DNA from: Roseateles toxinivorans
GTDB taxonomy: Bacteria; Pseudomonadota; Gammaproteobacteria; Burkholderiales; Burkholderiaceae_C
DNA: 64,000 bases
Reading direction: 5' to 3'
Assembly (NCBI RefSeq): GCF_004362525.1
Contig: NZ_SNXS01000006.1
Span: forward strand, 1-64,000
Below, piece after piece: positions 6,800 through 17,241 of this stretch; the stretch's first letter is position 1, and every line of letters begins with the position of its first letter. The notes under the pieces were generated by a model. The model had not been told where the DNA came from. It saw only the letters and a list, made by a program, of their open reading frames with translations, and ran no database searches. The position numbers were made by a program, and so were the translations under genes.

Positions 6800-8668
6800 A
6801 TGGACAAGAAAACCCATTCATTTCAGGCCGAGGTCAAGCAGGTCCTGCACCTGGTCACCCACTCGCTGTACTCCAACAAGGAAATCTTCCTGCGCGAGCT
6901 GGTCTCGAACGCGTCCGACGCCTGCGACAAGCTGCGCTTCGAGGCACTGGACAATGCCGCGCTGTTCGAGGACGCGCCCAATCTGGAGGTGCGCGTCAGC
7001 TTCGACGCCGAGGCCAGGACCCTGACCATCCGCGACAACGGCATAGGCATGAGCGCCGACGAGGCGATCGCTCACCTGGGCACGATTGCCAAGAGCGGCA
7101 CCCGCGAGTTCATGGACAAGCTCGAAGGCGACCAGAAGAAGGACGCCAGCCTGATCGGCCAGTTCGGCGTTGGCTTCTACTCCGGCTTCATCGTCGCCGA
7201 CCGCATGACGGTGGAAACCCGCCGCGCCGGTCTGCCCGCCGACCAGGGCGTGCGCTGGAGCTCCGAGGGCACGGGCGACTTCGAGGTCGAGACCATCAAC
7301 CTGCCCGAGCGCGGCACGGCCGTGACCTTGCATCTGCGCGAGGGCGAGGAAGAGTTCCTGAAGACCTGGCGCCTGAAGTCGGTGATCAGCAAGTACTCCG
7401 ACCACATCTCGCTGCCCATCCTGATGCGCAAGGAAGAGTGGAACGCCGAGAAGGCCGAGTCCACCGTGACCGACGAGTGGGAAACGGTCAACAAGGCCGC
7501 CGCGCTGTGGACGCGCAGCAAGAGCGAGATCACCGAGGAGCAGTACACCGAGTTCTACAAGCAGATCAGCTACGACACCGAGCCCCCGCTGGCCTACACG
7601 CACAACCGCGTCGAGGGCCGCAGCGAGTACACGCAGCTGCTGTTCATCCCGGCCAAGGCCCCGTTCGATCTGTGGAACCGAGACAAGCGCGGCGGCGTCA
7701 AGCTCTACGTCAAGCGCGTCTTCATCATGGACGACGCCGAGGCGCTGATGCCGGTCTACCTGCGCTTCGTCAAGGGCGTGATCGACTCGGCCGATCTGCC
7801 ACTGAACGTGTCGCGTGAGCTGCTGCAGGAAAGCCGCGATGTGAAGGTCATTCGCGAGGGTTCGACCAAGCGCGTGCTGGCGATGCTGGAAGACCTGGCC
7901 GAGAACCAGGCCGAGAAGTACGCCGCCTTCTGGAAGGACTTCGGCTCGGTGCTGAAGGAGGGCGTCGGCGAAGACCATCAGAACCAGGAGCGCCTGGCCA
8001 AGCTGCTGCGCTTTGCCTCCACCCATGCCGACGAGGGCGTGTCCCTGGCCGACTATGTGTCGCGGATGAAGGAAGGCCAGGAGCCGATCTACTACATCAC
8101 CGCCGACACCTTGGCCGCGGCCAAGAACAGCCCGCAGCTGGAGATCTTCCGCAAGAAGGGCATCGAGGTGCTGCTGCTGACCGACCGTGTCGATGAGTGG
8201 ATGCTGTCGCATCTGTTCGAGTTCGACGGCAAGCAGCTGCAGAGCGTGGCCAAGGGCGCCGTCGATCTGGGCAGCCTGCAGGACGAGGAAGAGAAGAAGA
8301 AGGCCGAGGAAGTGGCCACCGCCTTCAAGCCCGTGCTGGACCGTTTGAAGGAGTCGCTGAAGGCCCGCGCCAAGGACGTGCGCGTGACCACGCGCCTGGT
8401 GGACTCACCGGCCTGTATCGTCGTCGAAGCGGGCGATGTCAGCGGCCATCTGGCCCGTCTGCTGAAGCAGGCCGGCCAGCAGGCGCCGACCGGGCTGCCG
8501 ACGCTGGAGGTCAACGCCGACCACGCGCTGGTCAAGAAGCTCGACGGCAGCGCGCACTTCGACGATCTGGCCCAGGTGTTGTTCGACCAGGCCGTGCTGG
8601 CCGAGGGCGGGCACCTGGAAGATCCTGCGGCCTATGTGCGGCGCATCAACGCCTTGCTGGTCGGCTAA
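6800..8668 (+). CDS. htpG: Molecular chaperone HtpG (HSP90)
   Basis: 622 residues, the usual bacterial HSP90 length. The N-terminal GHKL ATPase region carries [16 protein letters not shown], the DNGIGM loop, IAKSGT and GQFGVGFYS; middle and C-terminal dimerisation domains follow. The ATG at 6800 has AGAGGT at 6785-6790. HtpG is an ATP-dependent cytosolic chaperone acting with DnaK. It is transcribed from the sigma-32 promoter at 6704-6731 and is convergent with srkA, the two stop codons overlapping. Confidence 0.97.
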   Translation: MDKKTHSFQAEVKQVLHLVTHSLYSNKEIFLRELVSNASDACDKLRFEALDNAALFEDAPNLEVRVSFDAEARTLTIRDNGIGMSADEAIAHLGTIAKSGTREFMDKLEGDQKKDASLIGQFGVGFYSGFIVADRMTVETRRAGLPADQGVRWSSEGTGDFEVETINLPERGTAVTLHLREGEEEFLKTWRLKSVISKYSDHISLPILMRKEEWNAEKAESTVTDEWETVNKAAALWTRSKSEITEEQYTEFYKQISYDTEPPLAYTHNRVEGRSEYTQLLFIPAKAPFDLWNRDKRGGVKLYVKRVFIMDDAEALMPVYLRFVKGVIDSADLPLNVSRELLQESRDVKVIREGSTKRVLAMLEDLAENQAEKYAAFWKDFGSVLKEGVGEDHQNQERLAKLLRFASTHADEGVSLADYVSRMKEGQEPIYYITADTLAAAKNSPQLEIFRKKGIEVLLLTDRVDEWMLSHLFEFDGKQLQSVAKGAVDLGSLQDEEEKKKAEEVATAFKPVLDRLKESLKARAKDVRVTTRLVDSPACIVVEAGDVSGHLARLLKQAGQQAPTGLPTLEVNADHALVKKLDGSAHFDDLAQVLFDQAVLAEGGHLEDPAAYVRRINALLVG

Positions 8669-9681
8669 ACAGCCTCTTCCATCGCCTCGAGCTGCTCGCC
8701 GAGGCGGGTGATCTGGTCGTTCCAGTAGGCGTGATCCCCGAACCAGGGAAACGCGATCGGAAAGGCCGGATCGCCCCAGCGCTTGGCCAGCCAGGCGCTG
8801 TGGTGGATCATGCGCACGCAGCGCAGCGGCTCGATCAGGCGCAGCTCGCGGCGGTCGAAGTCGCAGAAGGTCTCGTAGCCTTCCAGCACGCAGGCCAGCT
8901 GCTGGCGCTTGGCCAGATCGTCACCGGACAGCAGCATCCACAAGTCCTGTATCGCCGGGCCGGTGCAGGCATCGTCCAGATCGACGAAATGCGGGCCCTT
9001 GTCCGGCGTCCACAGGATGTTGCCGGGGTGGCAGTCGCCGTGCAGGCGCAGCGTGCGTAGCTCGGGCACGGCCTCATAGGCGGCGGTGATCGCCTCGATC
9101 GAGCGGTTCACCGAGTCCAGCCATTTGGCCTGCATCTCCAGCGGCACCGAGTCGTGTGCCAGCAGCCAGTCTCGGGCATCGATCGCCGGTTGCGCACCCA
9201 CCCAGCTGACGCGGTGCTCGAACGGGCGCTGACGGCCGACCAGATGCAGGCGGGCGATGAAACGGCCGATCCAGGTCAAGGTGTCGGGATCGTCCAGCTC
9301 GGGGGCGCGACCGCCGCAGCGTGGCGAGACGCTGAAGCGCTGTGCGCCAGAGACCGCCAGCGTGGCCGGGTCCCCGACCAAATGCATGCCTTCCACCGTC
9401 GGTGGCTGCAGGGTCCAGGGCGCAACCATCGGCACTTCGGCGGCGGCCAGTTCCAGTGCGAACTGGTGCTCTTCGAGTATCTGCGCATCGGTCCAGCGCG
9501 CAGGGCGGTAGAACTTGGCCACCGCCACTGGGCCATCCTCCAGATGGACCTGGATCACGCGGTTTTCATAGGAGTTGAGCTGCAGCATGCGGCCGTCGCA
9601 GCGCAGGCCCACGGCCTCCAGCGCGTCCAGCATTCGGTCGGGGGTGAGCTCGGCGAAGCCGGCATCCAGAGTCATGTTCAT
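8665..9681 (-). CDS. srkA: Stress response serine/threonine kinase SrkA (YihE)
   Basis: 338 residues (E. coli SrkA is 328). Choline/aminoglycoside-kinase fold: SYENRVIQV near the start, VAKFYRP with the ATP-contacting lysine, the catalytic loop [12 protein letters not shown] near residue 210 and the metal-binding VDLDD. SrkA counteracts MazF-type toxicity and programmed cell death after stress. The ATG at 9679-9681 is chosen; a second ATG lies two codons later. The stop overlaps that of htpG by 3-4 bases in convergent orientation, so the two may share antisense overlap at their 3' ends. Confidence 0.9.
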   Translation of the reverse strand: MNMTLDAGFAELTPDRMLDALEAVGLRCDGRMLQLNSYENRVIQVHLEDGPVAVAKFYRPARWTDAQILEEHQFALELAAAEVPMVAPWTLQPPTVEGMHLVGDPATLAVSGAQRFSVSPRCGGRAPELDDPDTLTWIGRFIARLHLVGRQRPFEHRVSWVGAQPAIDARDWLLAHDSVPLEMQAKWLDSVNRSIEAITAAYEAVPELRTLRLHGDCHPGNILWTPDKGPHFVDLDDACTGPAIQDLWMLLSGDDLAKRQQLACVLEGYETFCDFDRRELRLIEPLRCVRMIHHSAWLAKRWGDPAFPIAFPWFGDHAYWNDQITRLGEQLEAMEEAV

Positions 9682-9729
9682 GCCGCGCAGGGTAGCGCAT
9701 GCAGTGCGCTCGGGCCTGCGCCGGGCCAA

Positions 9730-10566
9730 TCAGCGGTTGGCGGCGACTCTGGGCGACGCCCCATCGACGACGATGCCGACGATGTCATCCGGTGCGTCTT
9801 CGTGGGCATAGATCGGCTCGGGCAGCGGGCGCTCGTTGCCCACGGCGCTCAGCCGGGCGGGAGCGAGCTTGGCGGTGGCGATGGCACCCGGCTGCGGGAA
9901 GTCGTTGCCGCTGAGCGAGTCGAAGCGGTTGTCGGGCGCGAAGAAGGAGTCCTGAAACACCGTCGAGTCCTGCCACAGCGCATTACGCTCGCCGCGCTTG
10001 GCCGCTGCAGACTTGGTGGCCATGGCAGCACTCGGTAGGCTCCCCGGCGCCGGCGCCGGCTGTGGGCCGCGCGCCGCGGCATTGCTGAATGGCACCAGCA
10101 ACTGCAGTTCGGCCACGCTGGGCAGGTTGTCGGCGGTGCAGCGCAGATAGCGGATGCGGCAGGCTGCCAGCACCGATTGCTTGATCTGCAGGCTGCGCTG
10201 CGAGGGCTCGCGGCCGGTATCGAGGTCCAGTGCCGCCAGCACCCGCCCATTGGGGCTGCAGACGACAAAGCTCACATGGACGGCGCCCAGCAGTTCGTAC
10301 CAGTAGCGCACTTCCTTGGCATCGGTCGGCTGGCAGAAGCGCACCAGCGGCAGCTTGGCCAGCAGCACATGGTGGGGCAGAGCCTCGCGCAGCAGGCGGT
10401 AGATGCGGCGCTCATCGGTATTGAATACGGGGCGTGCCGCTACCGCCCACTCATTGGGCAGTGCCTGGTTGTCTGCCGTCGGACGCCTCTTGACCCACAG
10501 CACAAGGGCGGGGGACAAAATGGCGACCAGCAACAGCGCAAGTGTCCACAGCAGGGTGGTTTGCAT
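9730..10566 (-). CDS. Membrane-anchored DUF2726 domain protein
   Basis: 278 residues. One N-terminal transmembrane helix (about residues 4-24) is followed by a cytosolic domain. Residues 48-160 have the DUF2726 pattern: FNTDERRIYRLLREALP, VLLAKLPLVRFC, VHVSFVVCSPNGRVLAALDLD, a region related to topoisomerase-associated and nuclease-like domains. The C-terminal 110 residues are Pro/Ala-rich and probably disordered. It is just upstream of srkA on the same strand, 48 bp apart, so co-transcription is likely. Function unknown. Confidence 0.72.
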   Translation of the reverse strand: MQTTLLWTLALLLVAILSPALVLWVKRRPTADNQALPNEWAVAARPVFNTDERRIYRLLREALPHHVLLAKLPLVRFCQPTDAKEVRYWYELLGAVHVSFVVCSPNGRVLAALDLDTGREPSQRSLQIKQSVLAACRIRYLRCTADNLPSVAELQLLVPFSNAAARGPQPAPAPGSLPSAAMATKSAAAKRGERNALWQDSTVFQDSFFAPDNRFDSLSGNDFPQPGAIATAKLAPARLSAVGNERPLPEPIYAHEDAPDDIVGIVVDGASPRVAANR

Positions 10567-10703
10567 GTCCCGAACGACGCTTCACGTATGGGGCACTGCG
10601 GCTGCAATGCCAACTTTTTACTGTAACGGATAGTAATGAGCGGCCCGCTCAGGTGCTACCCCCAGAGCCGGGGGTGAGATGCCGGGCATGTGGTGGGCGC
10701 GGT

Positions 10704-11450
10704 CTATTCGCGGCCGGCGCGGCGGGTATCGCTGACGCCGGACTTCACTTCACCGATGGCTTCGATGAACTCGCCGACCGCATGGGCGTGGCGCTTGAGC
10801 TGGAAGTCCAGCTCGGCGGCATGGCGCTCGATGGCCTCGCCGACGTGGGACGACACCGAGTCCGGAGGCAGGCGCAGCCAGGCCTCGGAATCCGGCCCGT
10901 CACGCTCGACGGTGGCGCCGGCATTGCGGGCAATGCGCAGCATGGCCGTGTTTTCGCTCAGCGCGTGAATGAACATCGTGTCTATGCCGCGGTTGCGGGC
11001 ATGCAGGGCGGCATGCTCGAACAGGCGTGCGCCAAAACCCCGCCCGCGGTTCTTGTTCAGCACCGACACACCGAACTCGACCATGGGCGGCTTGTCGGGC
11101 AGCTGTGGCGCGGGCTCATAGGCCAGGTGTGCCATCGCTATCAGCTGCAACCGGCGGTTGAAGATGCCCAGCACCTCGTCGCGCTCGAAGTTCAGCGATT
11201 CGGCATAGCGGCCGATCTGCTCATCCGAGGCCGGATAGCCGAAACGCAGGTATCTGTCGTCGGGCCCCAGACTCAGCAAATGGGTCAGGATGCGAGCGCG
11301 GTGACGTGGTGCCAAGGAACGTATCGGCACCCACGACGACCAGGCCTTGAAGACCGCACCCGGCGCCTGGCTCAGGGCTGCGCCCATTTGGGTCAGCGCG
11401 CTGGCGGGGTGGGCGTCGTCGCCGCTGTCGGTGGAGGAGTCGGTGTTCAT
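10704..11450 (-). CDS. GNAT-family N-acetyltransferase
   Basis: 248 residues. A GNAT core spans about residues 45-200, with VSVLNKNRGRGFGARLFEHA as the acetyl-CoA-binding motif A (R/Q-x-x-G-x-G/A) and a long hydrophilic C-terminal helix. The RYLRFGYP segment is typical of the acetyltransferase group found in lysine-acetylation and stress proteins of Burkholderiales. The substrate cannot be told. A G/C hairpin (10658-10675) lies downstream, without a T-tract. The gene is divergent from rplM across 293 bp. Confidence 0.8.
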   Translation of the reverse strand: MNTDSSTDSGDDAHPASALTQMGAALSQAPGAVFKAWSSWVPIRSLAPRHRARILTHLLSLGPDDRYLRFGYPASDEQIGRYAESLNFERDEVLGIFNRRLQLIAMAHLAYEPAPQLPDKPPMVEFGVSVLNKNRGRGFGARLFEHAALHARNRGIDTMFIHALSENTAMLRIARNAGATVERDGPDSEAWLRLPPDSVSSHVGEAIERHAAELDFQLKRHAHAVGEFIEAIGEVKSGVSDTRRAGRE

Positions 11451-11543
11451 GTGAATTAAGTATTTACCCTGATTTTATCCGGCTGACCAGCGGTTTCTGT
11501 GTACCCGTGGCTTTGCCGTCAGCTGCTCCAGCTTGTCTGCGAC

Positions 11544-11573
11544 TTTTCAGCAAGAGGTAATCTGGGATATACT
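11544..11573 (+). promoter_or_regulatory. Candidate promoter of rplM-rpsI
   Basis: A good -10 hexamer TATACT (11568-11573) preceded by GGGA lies 18 bases from a weak -35-like TTTTCA (11544-11549). It leaves a 5' leader of roughly 165 bases before rplM. The leader contains a possible hairpin around the ctggcttccgg segment, but no known L13 control element could be recognised. Confidence 0.4.
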
Positions 11574-11743
11574 GTTCGACTTTCCCGAATCTGGCTTCCG
11601 GGAAAGAAGCGTTGCGGTAACAGCGAGAGGTCGCAGTTCACACAAGCGGCACCGAGCACGGTCGCAACGTTCTCCATTTAGAAGCCAAACGACACATCTT
11701 GCCTTTTGCTTCGTGCAGGGGCCGGATGACTCGAAAGAAACTC

Positions 11744-12172
11744 ATGAAAACCTTCAGCGCCAAACCGGCCGAAGTGACGCACGAGTGGTTTGTGATTGAC
11801 GCCACCGACAAGGTGCTCGGACGTGTTGCCAGCGAAGTGGCACTCCGTTTGCGCGGCAAGCACAAGGCCATTTACACGCCTCACGTGGACACCGGTGATT
11901 TTATCGTCATCATCAACGCGGAAAAGCTCCGCGTGACCGGCAACAAGGCCAATGACAAGGTGTACTACCGTCATTCGGGCTTCCCGGGCGGCATCTACGC
12001 CACCAAGTTCAAGGACATGCAAGCCAAGCATCCGGGCCGCGCCCTGGAAAAGGCCGTCAAGGGCATGCTGCCCAAGGGGCCGCTGGGTTATGCGATGGTC
12101 AAGAAGCTGAAGGTGTATGCAGGTGCCACGCATCCGCACACCGCCCAGCAGCCCAAAGCGCTGGAAATCTAA
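11744..12172 (+). CDS. rplM: 50S ribosomal protein L13
   Basis: 142 residues, identical in length to E. coli L13. Signatures include MKTFSAKP at the N-terminus, [37 protein letters not shown] and YRHSGFPGG. It binds 23S rRNA early in large-subunit assembly. The ATG at 11744 is the family start. The stop at 12170-12172 is followed at once by the rpsI Shine-Dalgarno, so the two are co-translated. Confidence 0.98.
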   Translation: MKTFSAKPAEVTHEWFVIDATDKVLGRVASEVALRLRGKHKAIYTPHVDTGDFIVIINAEKLRVTGNKANDKVYYRHSGFPGGIYATKFKDMQAKHPGRALEKAVKGMLPKGPLGYAMVKKLKVYAGATHPHTAQQPKALEI

Positions 12173-12181
12173 GGAGCGGTG

Positions 12182-12574
12182 ATGATCGGAAACTGGAACT
12201 ACGGCACAGGCCGTCGCAAGTCTTCTGTGGCTCGCGTGTTCATGAAAAAAGGTTCGGGCCAGATCCTGGTCAACGGCAAGCCCGTTGAACAGTATTTCGG
12301 TCGCCAGACCTCGATCATGGTCGTCAAGCAGCCGCTGATGTTGACCAATAACGGCGAAGCATTTGACCTGAAGATCAGCGTCAAGGGCGGCGGCGAATCG
12401 GGTCAGGCCGGCGCTGTGCGTCACGGCATCACCCGCGCACTGATCGACTACGATGCGGCTTTGAAGCCGGATCTGAGCCGCGCAGGCTTCGTCACGCGTG
12501 ACTCGCGTGAAGTGGAACGTAAGAAGGTCGGTCTGCACGGCGCTCGTCGTCGTAAGCAGTTCAGCAAGCGCTAA
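12182..12574 (+). CDS. rpsI: 30S ribosomal protein S9
   Basis: 130 residues, the same as E. coli S9. [13 protein letters not shown] near the N-terminus, [28 protein letters not shown] and the basic tail RRRKQFSKR, which reaches the P-site tRNA, are diagnostic. ATG at 12182 is preferred to the GTG at 12179 because AAGGAG (12171-12176) is then 5 bases away rather than 2. It is the second gene of the rplM operon. Confidence 0.97.
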   Translation: MIGNWNYGTGRRKSSVARVFMKKGSGQILVNGKPVEQYFGRQTSIMVVKQPLMLTNNGEAFDLKISVKGGGESGQAGAVRHGITRALIDYDAALKPDLSRAGFVTRDSREVERKKVGLHGARRRKQFSKR

Positions 12575-12610
12575 TTTCAGCGCTGTACCGAACCCTCACG
12601 GGATCACAAG

Positions 12611-12640
12611 ACAAGGCCGCTTCTGCGGCCTTGTTTGTTT
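12611..12640 (+). terminator. Intrinsic terminator of rplM-rpsI
   Basis: A perfect 10-bp stem (12611-12620 with 12625-12634) with loop TTCT, followed by TTGTTTG. It begins 36 bases after the rpsI stop. Confidence 0.85.
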
Positions 12641-12651
12641 GTGCGCCGCTT

Positions 12652-12669
12652 TTTGCCGAGTTCGGCAAA
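12652..12669. promoter_or_regulatory. Palindrome upstream of erpA
   Basis: TTTGCCGAGTTCGGCAAA: two 8-bp half-sites with a 2-base spacer, perfect. It lies after the rpsI terminator and 113 bases upstream of erpA. It could be an operator or a small RNA hairpin; the factor is not known. Confidence 0.35.
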
Positions 12670-12781
12670 GTCCCGGGCATTGCAGGGCTTTGGCCGCTGT
12701 GTGAAGATGCGGCCGCAGCTATTGAACTTGACCGCTTGGGGCCTCATCTCAAGTGACAGCCCCAGAACTCCAGGAATCGCC

Positions 12782-13159
12782 ATGAACGCAGTCGCAGAAA
12801 ATCTTTCCGTCGTCGCAGACGATATGCCGCCGCCTCCGCTGGTGTTCACCGACAGCGCCGCCGACAAGGTGCGCGACCTGGTGGCCGAAGAGGGCAATCC
12901 GGACCTGAAGCTGCGCGTGTTCGTGCAGGGCGGTGGTTGCTCGGGCTTCCAGTACGGCTTCCAGTTCGACGAAGTCGTCAACGAAGACGACACGCAGATG
13001 CACAAGAACGGCGTCACGCTGCTGATTGACGCGATGAGCCTGCAGTACTTGACCGGCGCCGAGATCGACTACAAGGATGACCTGCAAGGCGCCCAGTTCG
13101 TGATCAAGAACCCGAATGCGACCACCAGCTGCGGCTGTGGTTCCAGCTTCTCGGTCTGA
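12782..13159 (+). CDS. erpA: Iron-sulfur cluster insertion protein ErpA
   Basis: 125 residues, A-type Fe-S carrier. The three ligand cysteines are in [11 protein letters not shown] (near residue 50) and the C-terminal [10 protein letters not shown]. ErpA delivers [4Fe-4S] clusters to apo-enzymes, including those of isoprenoid synthesis. The ATG at 12782 has AGGAA 6 bases upstream. It appears monocistronic, flanked by the rpsI terminator and its own downstream hairpin. Confidence 0.95.
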   Translation: MNAVAENLSVVADDMPPPPLVFTDSAADKVRDLVAEEGNPDLKLRVFVQGGGCSGFQYGFQFDEVVNEDDTQMHKNGVTLLIDAMSLQYLTGAEIDYKDDLQGAQFVIKNPNATTSCGCGSSFSV

Positions 13160-13181
13160 GTCCCCGCTACAACGATCAAAG

Positions 13182-13204
13182 GCCGCCTCCGGGCGGCTTC
13201 TTCT
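13182..13204. terminator. Hairpin between convergent erpA and anmK
   Basis: A 6-bp GC stem (13182-13187 with 13192-13197) with loop TCCG, followed by TTCTTCT on the plus strand. It separates the two convergent genes. Confidence 0.6.
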
Positions 13205-14318
13205 ATTGGCCGGCAGGGTATAGGGCGCCCAGCACTCTGGGGCCCGTAGCGCCGGTGACCTGGGGCAGATTGCCCGGCGCGCGCAGGTTGAACTGCCGAG
13301 CCAGCCAGGCAAAGGCCGCGGCCTCGACCTGCATCGCCGGCAGGCCACGCTGATCGGTGCTCAGCACCTGCAGCGTTGGCAGCCTGGCCTGCAGGCGGTC
13401 CATCAGCGTGCTGTTGAATACGCCGCCACCGCAGACCAGCAGTTCGATGGCTTCCGGGGCGTACGCCTGCAATGCTTGGCTGGCGCAGGCGGCGCTGAGC
13501 TCCAGCAGGGTGGTCTGCACGTCCTGGGGCGAGGCGGCGGCCGCGTGGCGGCTCAGATGGGTATCCAGCCAGGCCGCGTTGAACAGATCGCGCCCGGTGC
13601 TGCGTGGCGGCGGGCTGGCGAAGAAGGGCTCGGCCAGCAGCGCCGTCAGCAGCTCGGGCAGGACCTGGCCGCCGGCGGCCCAGGCGCCGCCGGCGTCATA
13701 GGCCTGGCCCAGATGGCGCAGCGCCCACAGGTCCATCAGGCAGTTGCCCGGGCCAGTGTCGAAGCCGGTGGTGCTGCCGTCGGCGCAGAGCAGGCTGATA
13801 TTGCTGATGCCGCCGACGTTCAGTACCGCAACCGACTGCTCCGGCCGTCCGAACAAGGCGCGGTGAAACGCCGGCACCAGCGGCGCACCCTGGCCACCGG
13901 CGGCCAGATCGCGGCTGCGCAGGTCGCAGACCACGTCGATGCCGCCGAGTTCGGCCAGCAGGCTGCCATTGAGCAGTTGCAGGGTGTAGCCAACGCCATC
14001 GACGGCGCCGGGCCGGTGGCGCACGGTCTGGCCGTGGGCACCGATGGCCGTGATCTGGTCGGGGCGGAACTGGCTGCGTTGCAGCAGTTTGGCCGTCACC
14101 GCGGCGTAGGCTCGGGCGATCGCATTGGCGGCCAGCGCGCCGCGGTGCAATTCGTTGGCGCCGGGGCTGTTCAGCGCCAGCAGCTCGGCGCGCAGTGTGT
14201 CGTCGAAGGGCTGATGGCAGTGCTCCAGCACCTGAATCCGGCTGTCAAAGGCGGCGAGCACCCCGTCCACCCCGTCCATCGAGGTGCCGGACATCAGTCC
14301 GATGTAGTGCTCGCTCAT
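13203..14318 (-). CDS. anmK: Anhydro-N-acetylmuramic acid kinase
   Basis: 371 residues, full length. Hexokinase/actin-type ATPase fold: GLMSGTSMDGVDGVL at the N-terminus, GAHGQTVRHRP, VLNVGGISNISLL, the TGFDTGPGNCLMD loop and CGGGVFN near the C-terminus. AnmK converts anhydroMurNAc from recycled peptidoglycan into MurNAc-6-phosphate. It follows the M23 peptidase gene by 26 bp on the same strand, so a cell-wall turnover operon is plausible. Confidence 0.96.
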   Translation of the reverse strand: MSEHYIGLMSGTSMDGVDGVLAAFDSRIQVLEHCHQPFDDTLRAELLALNSPGANELHRGALAANAIARAYAAVTAKLLQRSQFRPDQITAIGAHGQTVRHRPGAVDGVGYTLQLLNGSLLAELGGIDVVCDLRSRDLAAGGQGAPLVPAFHRALFGRPEQSVAVLNVGGISNISLLCADGSTTGFDTGPGNCLMDLWALRHLGQAYDAGGAWAAGGQVLPELLTALLAEPFFASPPPRSTGRDLFNAAWLDTHLSRHAAAASPQDVQTTLLELSAACASQALQAYAPEAIELLVCGGGVFNSTLMDRLQARLPTLQVLSTDQRGLPAMQVEAAAFAWLARQFNLRAPGNLPQVTGATGPRVLGALYPAGQ

Positions 14319-14344
14319 GAGGGCTGCCGGGGCGGCCGGCGGGC

Positions 14345-15757
14345 TCAGTCAGCGCCGCTGACGCCCGTGCCTATGGACTCAGCCACGGTCAGCTGGGTCT
14401 TGATGCTGGCCACCAGCTCGCCGAACTGGGCGCGGGCGGTGGCGGGCAGCGGAATGCTTTCCGAGGCCTTGGCGATCAGGCGCGGGTCCTGGTGCTGGCC
14501 ATTGACGCGGAATTCGAAGTGCAGATGCGGGCCGGTGGCCCAGCCGGTGGCACCGACCGCGCCGACCCGCTGGCCTTGCTCGACCCGCTGGCCCTTCTTG
14601 ACGTCGATGCGGCTCAGGTGCGCATAGACGGTGGTGCGATCACCGGCATGGCGGATGTGCACGACATTGCCGAAGCCGTTCTGCCAGCCGGCAAACTCGA
14701 CCGCGCCATCGCCGACGGTGCGCACCGGCGTGCCGGTGGGGGCACCGAAGTCGGTGCCCAGATGGGCGCGCCACTTCTGCAGGATCGGGTGGAAGCGCAT
14801 CGCGAACCCTGAGGTCACGCGCGAGAACTCCATCGGGCTGGCCAGGAAGGCTCGACGCTTGTTCTGGCCGTCGAAGCTGTAGAAGCTGCCCTTGCCGCTG
14901 GCGCTGTCCTTGAACCAGACGGCCGAGTAGGCGCGGCCGTTGTTGACGAACTCGGCGGCGAGCACGCGGCCTGCAGAGCCGTCCCAGGTGATGGGCTCAC
15001 CATCGGCGGTCAGGGTTTCGTAAACGACCGAGAAGCGGTCGCCCTTGCGCAGATCGCGGTGGAAGTCGATGTCGCCCGACAGCATGTCGGCCATCTGCGT
15101 GGCAATGGCGTCAGGGATGCCGGCCTCGTCGGTGGCGGCGAACAGCGAGGAGCGCACGCTGCCACTGCCCAGCTTGACCTGGGTGCGCAGCGGTACGGCT
15201 TCCAGTTGCGAGCTGAAACCCTGCTCGCCGCGCTTGATGCTCAGGCGGCTGAAATGGGTGTTGGCCTGCTCGGCGCGCTCGGCGGGGAAGCGCACGATCA
15301 GCGATTCGACACGGCCGGAGGCGTCGGCCAGCACTTGCACGCGCTTGCCAGGGCGGCCTTGAAGGACGCGCTTGCCCAGAGCGTCTGTGCGCAGAAACGC
15401 GGCGGCCTGGGGGTCGAAGGCACCGAGGCGGCGCAGCAGGCTGTCTGCAGTGTCACTGCCGCGGGTCAGGTCGTTGCGGGTCAGTTCAAGCTCATGGGCG
15501 GCCAAGGCTGCCAGCTGGGCTTCCAGATCGATGTTCACCACCGATTCGGTGATCACCTGGCGCGGCAGATCTGCGGCATCGGGCGACAGCGGCGCGATAC
15601 CGAAGGCGGTGACGGCAAAGCCGCTGAGCAGCCCCACGACGGTGCCGGTGAGGGCGCGCGGGTGCTTGGCGGCGAAGGTCTCGGTGCGCTGTGCTGCACC
15701 GATAAAGCCGAGTTTCAGTTCCTGGATCCAGTCAGTCACTATGGGCGGGTGCCGCAA
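14345..15757 (-). CDS. M23-family murein endopeptidase, MepM-like
   Basis: 470 residues from a TTG at 15757; a GTG at 15739 would give 464 residues, and neither has a convincing Shine-Dalgarno. One membrane anchor lies near residues 37-55. A SPOR/OapA-like middle part with [10 protein letters not shown] follows. The C-terminal LytM domain has [13 protein letters not shown] and [12 protein letters not shown], carrying the zinc ligands. It should cleave peptidoglycan cross-links in the periplasm. It lies upstream of anmK and is divergent from tyrS. Confidence 0.88.
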   Translation of the reverse strand: MRHPPIVTDWIQELKLGFIGAAQRTETFAAKHPRALTGTVVGLLSGFAVTAFGIAPLSPDAADLPRQVITESVVNIDLEAQLAALAAHELELTRNDLTRGSDTADSLLRRLGAFDPQAAAFLRTDALGKRVLQGRPGKRVQVLADASGRVESLIVRFPAERAEQANTHFSRLSIKRGEQGFSSQLEAVPLRTQVKLGSGSVRSSLFAATDEAGIPDAIATQMADMLSGDIDFHRDLRKGDRFSVVYETLTADGEPITWDGSAGRVLAAEFVNNGRAYSAVWFKDSASGKGSFYSFDGQNKRRAFLASPMEFSRVTSGFAMRFHPILQKWRAHLGTDFGAPTGTPVRTVGDGAVEFAGWQNGFGNVVHIRHAGDRTTVYAHLSRIDVKKGQRVEQGQRVGAVGATGWATGPHLHFEFRVNGQHQDPRLIAKASESIPLPATARAQFGELVASIKTQLTVAESIGTGVSGAD

Positions 15758-15959
15758 GGGCTCTGTTCTGGTTCGCCCCGTACTGACTGGGTCTCACCTG
15801 GTTGGCAACGGACGCCTGAGGCGTCCACTAGAATCCGGCTGCCGGTTGTCTGTGCGAAACCGCACAGTCAATCCCGCATTTTTGGGCCGAGGGCGCAGTA
15901 TACCCAGCCACCCCCGCCGTCAAATCCCGAATAACCCCGAAACGCCTAAAACGACCGCC

Positions 15960-17231
15960 ATGTCCGACTTTCAAGCACCCGCAGCAAACGCCCCCGACTC
16001 AGCCGCGACCGGTGCTGCGCGCTATCCGGTGACGGACAAGGTGCTGGAGGCGCTGTCCGTTTCCAGGCGCGGTTGCGATGAATTGCTGCCAGAAGCCGAC
16101 TGGACGGCGAAGTTGGCCCGCTCCGAGGCCACCGGCACGCCGCTGCGCATCAAGCTGGGCCTGGATCCGACGGCGCCGGACCTGCATGTGGGCCACACGG
16201 TCGTGCTGAACAAGATGCGCCAGTTGCAGAACCTGGGCCACACGGTGATCTTTCTGGTCGGCGACTTCACCAGCCTGATCGGCGACCCCTCTGGTCGCAA
16301 CAGCACCCGCCCGCCGCTGACGGCCGAGCAGATCAAGCTCAATGCCGAGACCTACTACGCCCAGGCCAGCCTGGTGCTGGACCCGGAGAAGACCGAGATC
16401 CGCTACAACTCCGAGTGGAGCGACGCCCTGGGCGCCCGCGGCATGATCGCGCTGGCCGCCAAGTACACGGTGGCGCGGATGATGGAGCGCAATGACTTCC
16501 ATGACCGTTTCAAGGCCGGCACGCCGATCTCGGTGCACGAATTCCTCTACCCGCTGATGCAGGGCTATGACTCGGTGGCGCTGAAATCCGACCTGGAGCT
16601 GGGCGGCACCGACCAGAAGTTCAATCTGCTGATGGGTCGCCACTTGCAGCAGGAGTACGGCCAGGAGGCGCAGTGCATCCTGACCATGCCGCTGCTGGAG
16701 GGCCTGGACGGCATCGAGAAGATGTCCAAGAGCAAGGGCAACTACATCGCGATCACCGAGCCGCCGAACGAGATGTTCGCCAAGGTGCTGTCAATCAGCG
16801 ACACGCTGATGTGGAAGTACTTCAACCTGTTGAGCTTCCGTGCCGAGGCCGAGATCGCCGGCCTGCGACGCGAGGTCGAGCAGGGCCGCAACCCCAAGGA
16901 TGCCAAGGTGCTGCTGGCCAAGGAGATCACCGCGCGCTTCCACTCGGCCCGCGCCGCCGACGAGGCCGAGGCCGATTTCAACAATCGCGCCAAGGGCGGC
17001 ATTCCGGACGAGATTCCCGAGCTGGCCCTGACCGGCGCGCCGCTGGGCATTGCCGCGCTGCTGAAGGCGGCCGGTCTGGTGCCGTCCAGCAGCGAGGCGA
17101 TGCGCATGATCGAGCAGGGCGGCGTGAAGATCGACGGCGCGGCGGTCAGCGACAAGGGCTTGAAGGTCGCAGCCGGCACCTTGGTGCTGCAGGTCGGCAA
17201 GCGCAAGTTCGCGCGCGTCACCTTGACCTGA
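15960..17231 (+). CDS. tyrS: Tyrosyl-tRNA synthetase
   Basis: 423 residues, class I aminoacyl-tRNA synthetase. The HIGH-type motif reads HVGHTVVL (near residue 77) and the KMSKS loop KMSKSKGN (near 255). A C-terminal S4-like RNA-binding domain follows, with [15 protein letters not shown]. The ATG at 15960 gives the family N-terminus; the frame is open further upstream without similarity. It is followed 10 bases later by dtd, so proofreading of D-Tyr-tRNA is encoded with the synthetase. Confidence 0.96.
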   Translation: MSDFQAPAANAPDSAATGAARYPVTDKVLEALSVSRRGCDELLPEADWTAKLARSEATGTPLRIKLGLDPTAPDLHVGHTVVLNKMRQLQNLGHTVIFLVGDFTSLIGDPSGRNSTRPPLTAEQIKLNAETYYAQASLVLDPEKTEIRYNSEWSDALGARGMIALAAKYTVARMMERNDFHDRFKAGTPISVHEFLYPLMQGYDSVALKSDLELGGTDQKFNLLMGRHLQQEYGQEAQCILTMPLLEGLDGIEKMSKSKGNYIAITEPPNEMFAKVLSISDTLMWKYFNLLSFRAEAEIAGLRREVEQGRNPKDAKVLLAKEITARFHSARAADEAEADFNNRAKGGIPDEIPELALTGAPLGIAALLKAAGLVPSSSEAMRMIEQGGVKIDGAAVSDKGLKVAAGTLVLQVGKRKFARVTLT

Positions 17232-17241
17232 GGCGGGTGGA

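Noticed and set aside
4259-6817. Very long minus-strand frame (852 codons) opposite tldD and aroG
   Set aside because: It is antisense to two well-recognised genes, is rich in His, Gln, Arg and Ala as expected from reverse reading of GC-rich codons, and has no recognisable domain.
10658-10675. Terminator of the GNAT gene
   Set aside because: There is a 6-bp G/C stem, but no T-tract on the relevant strand.
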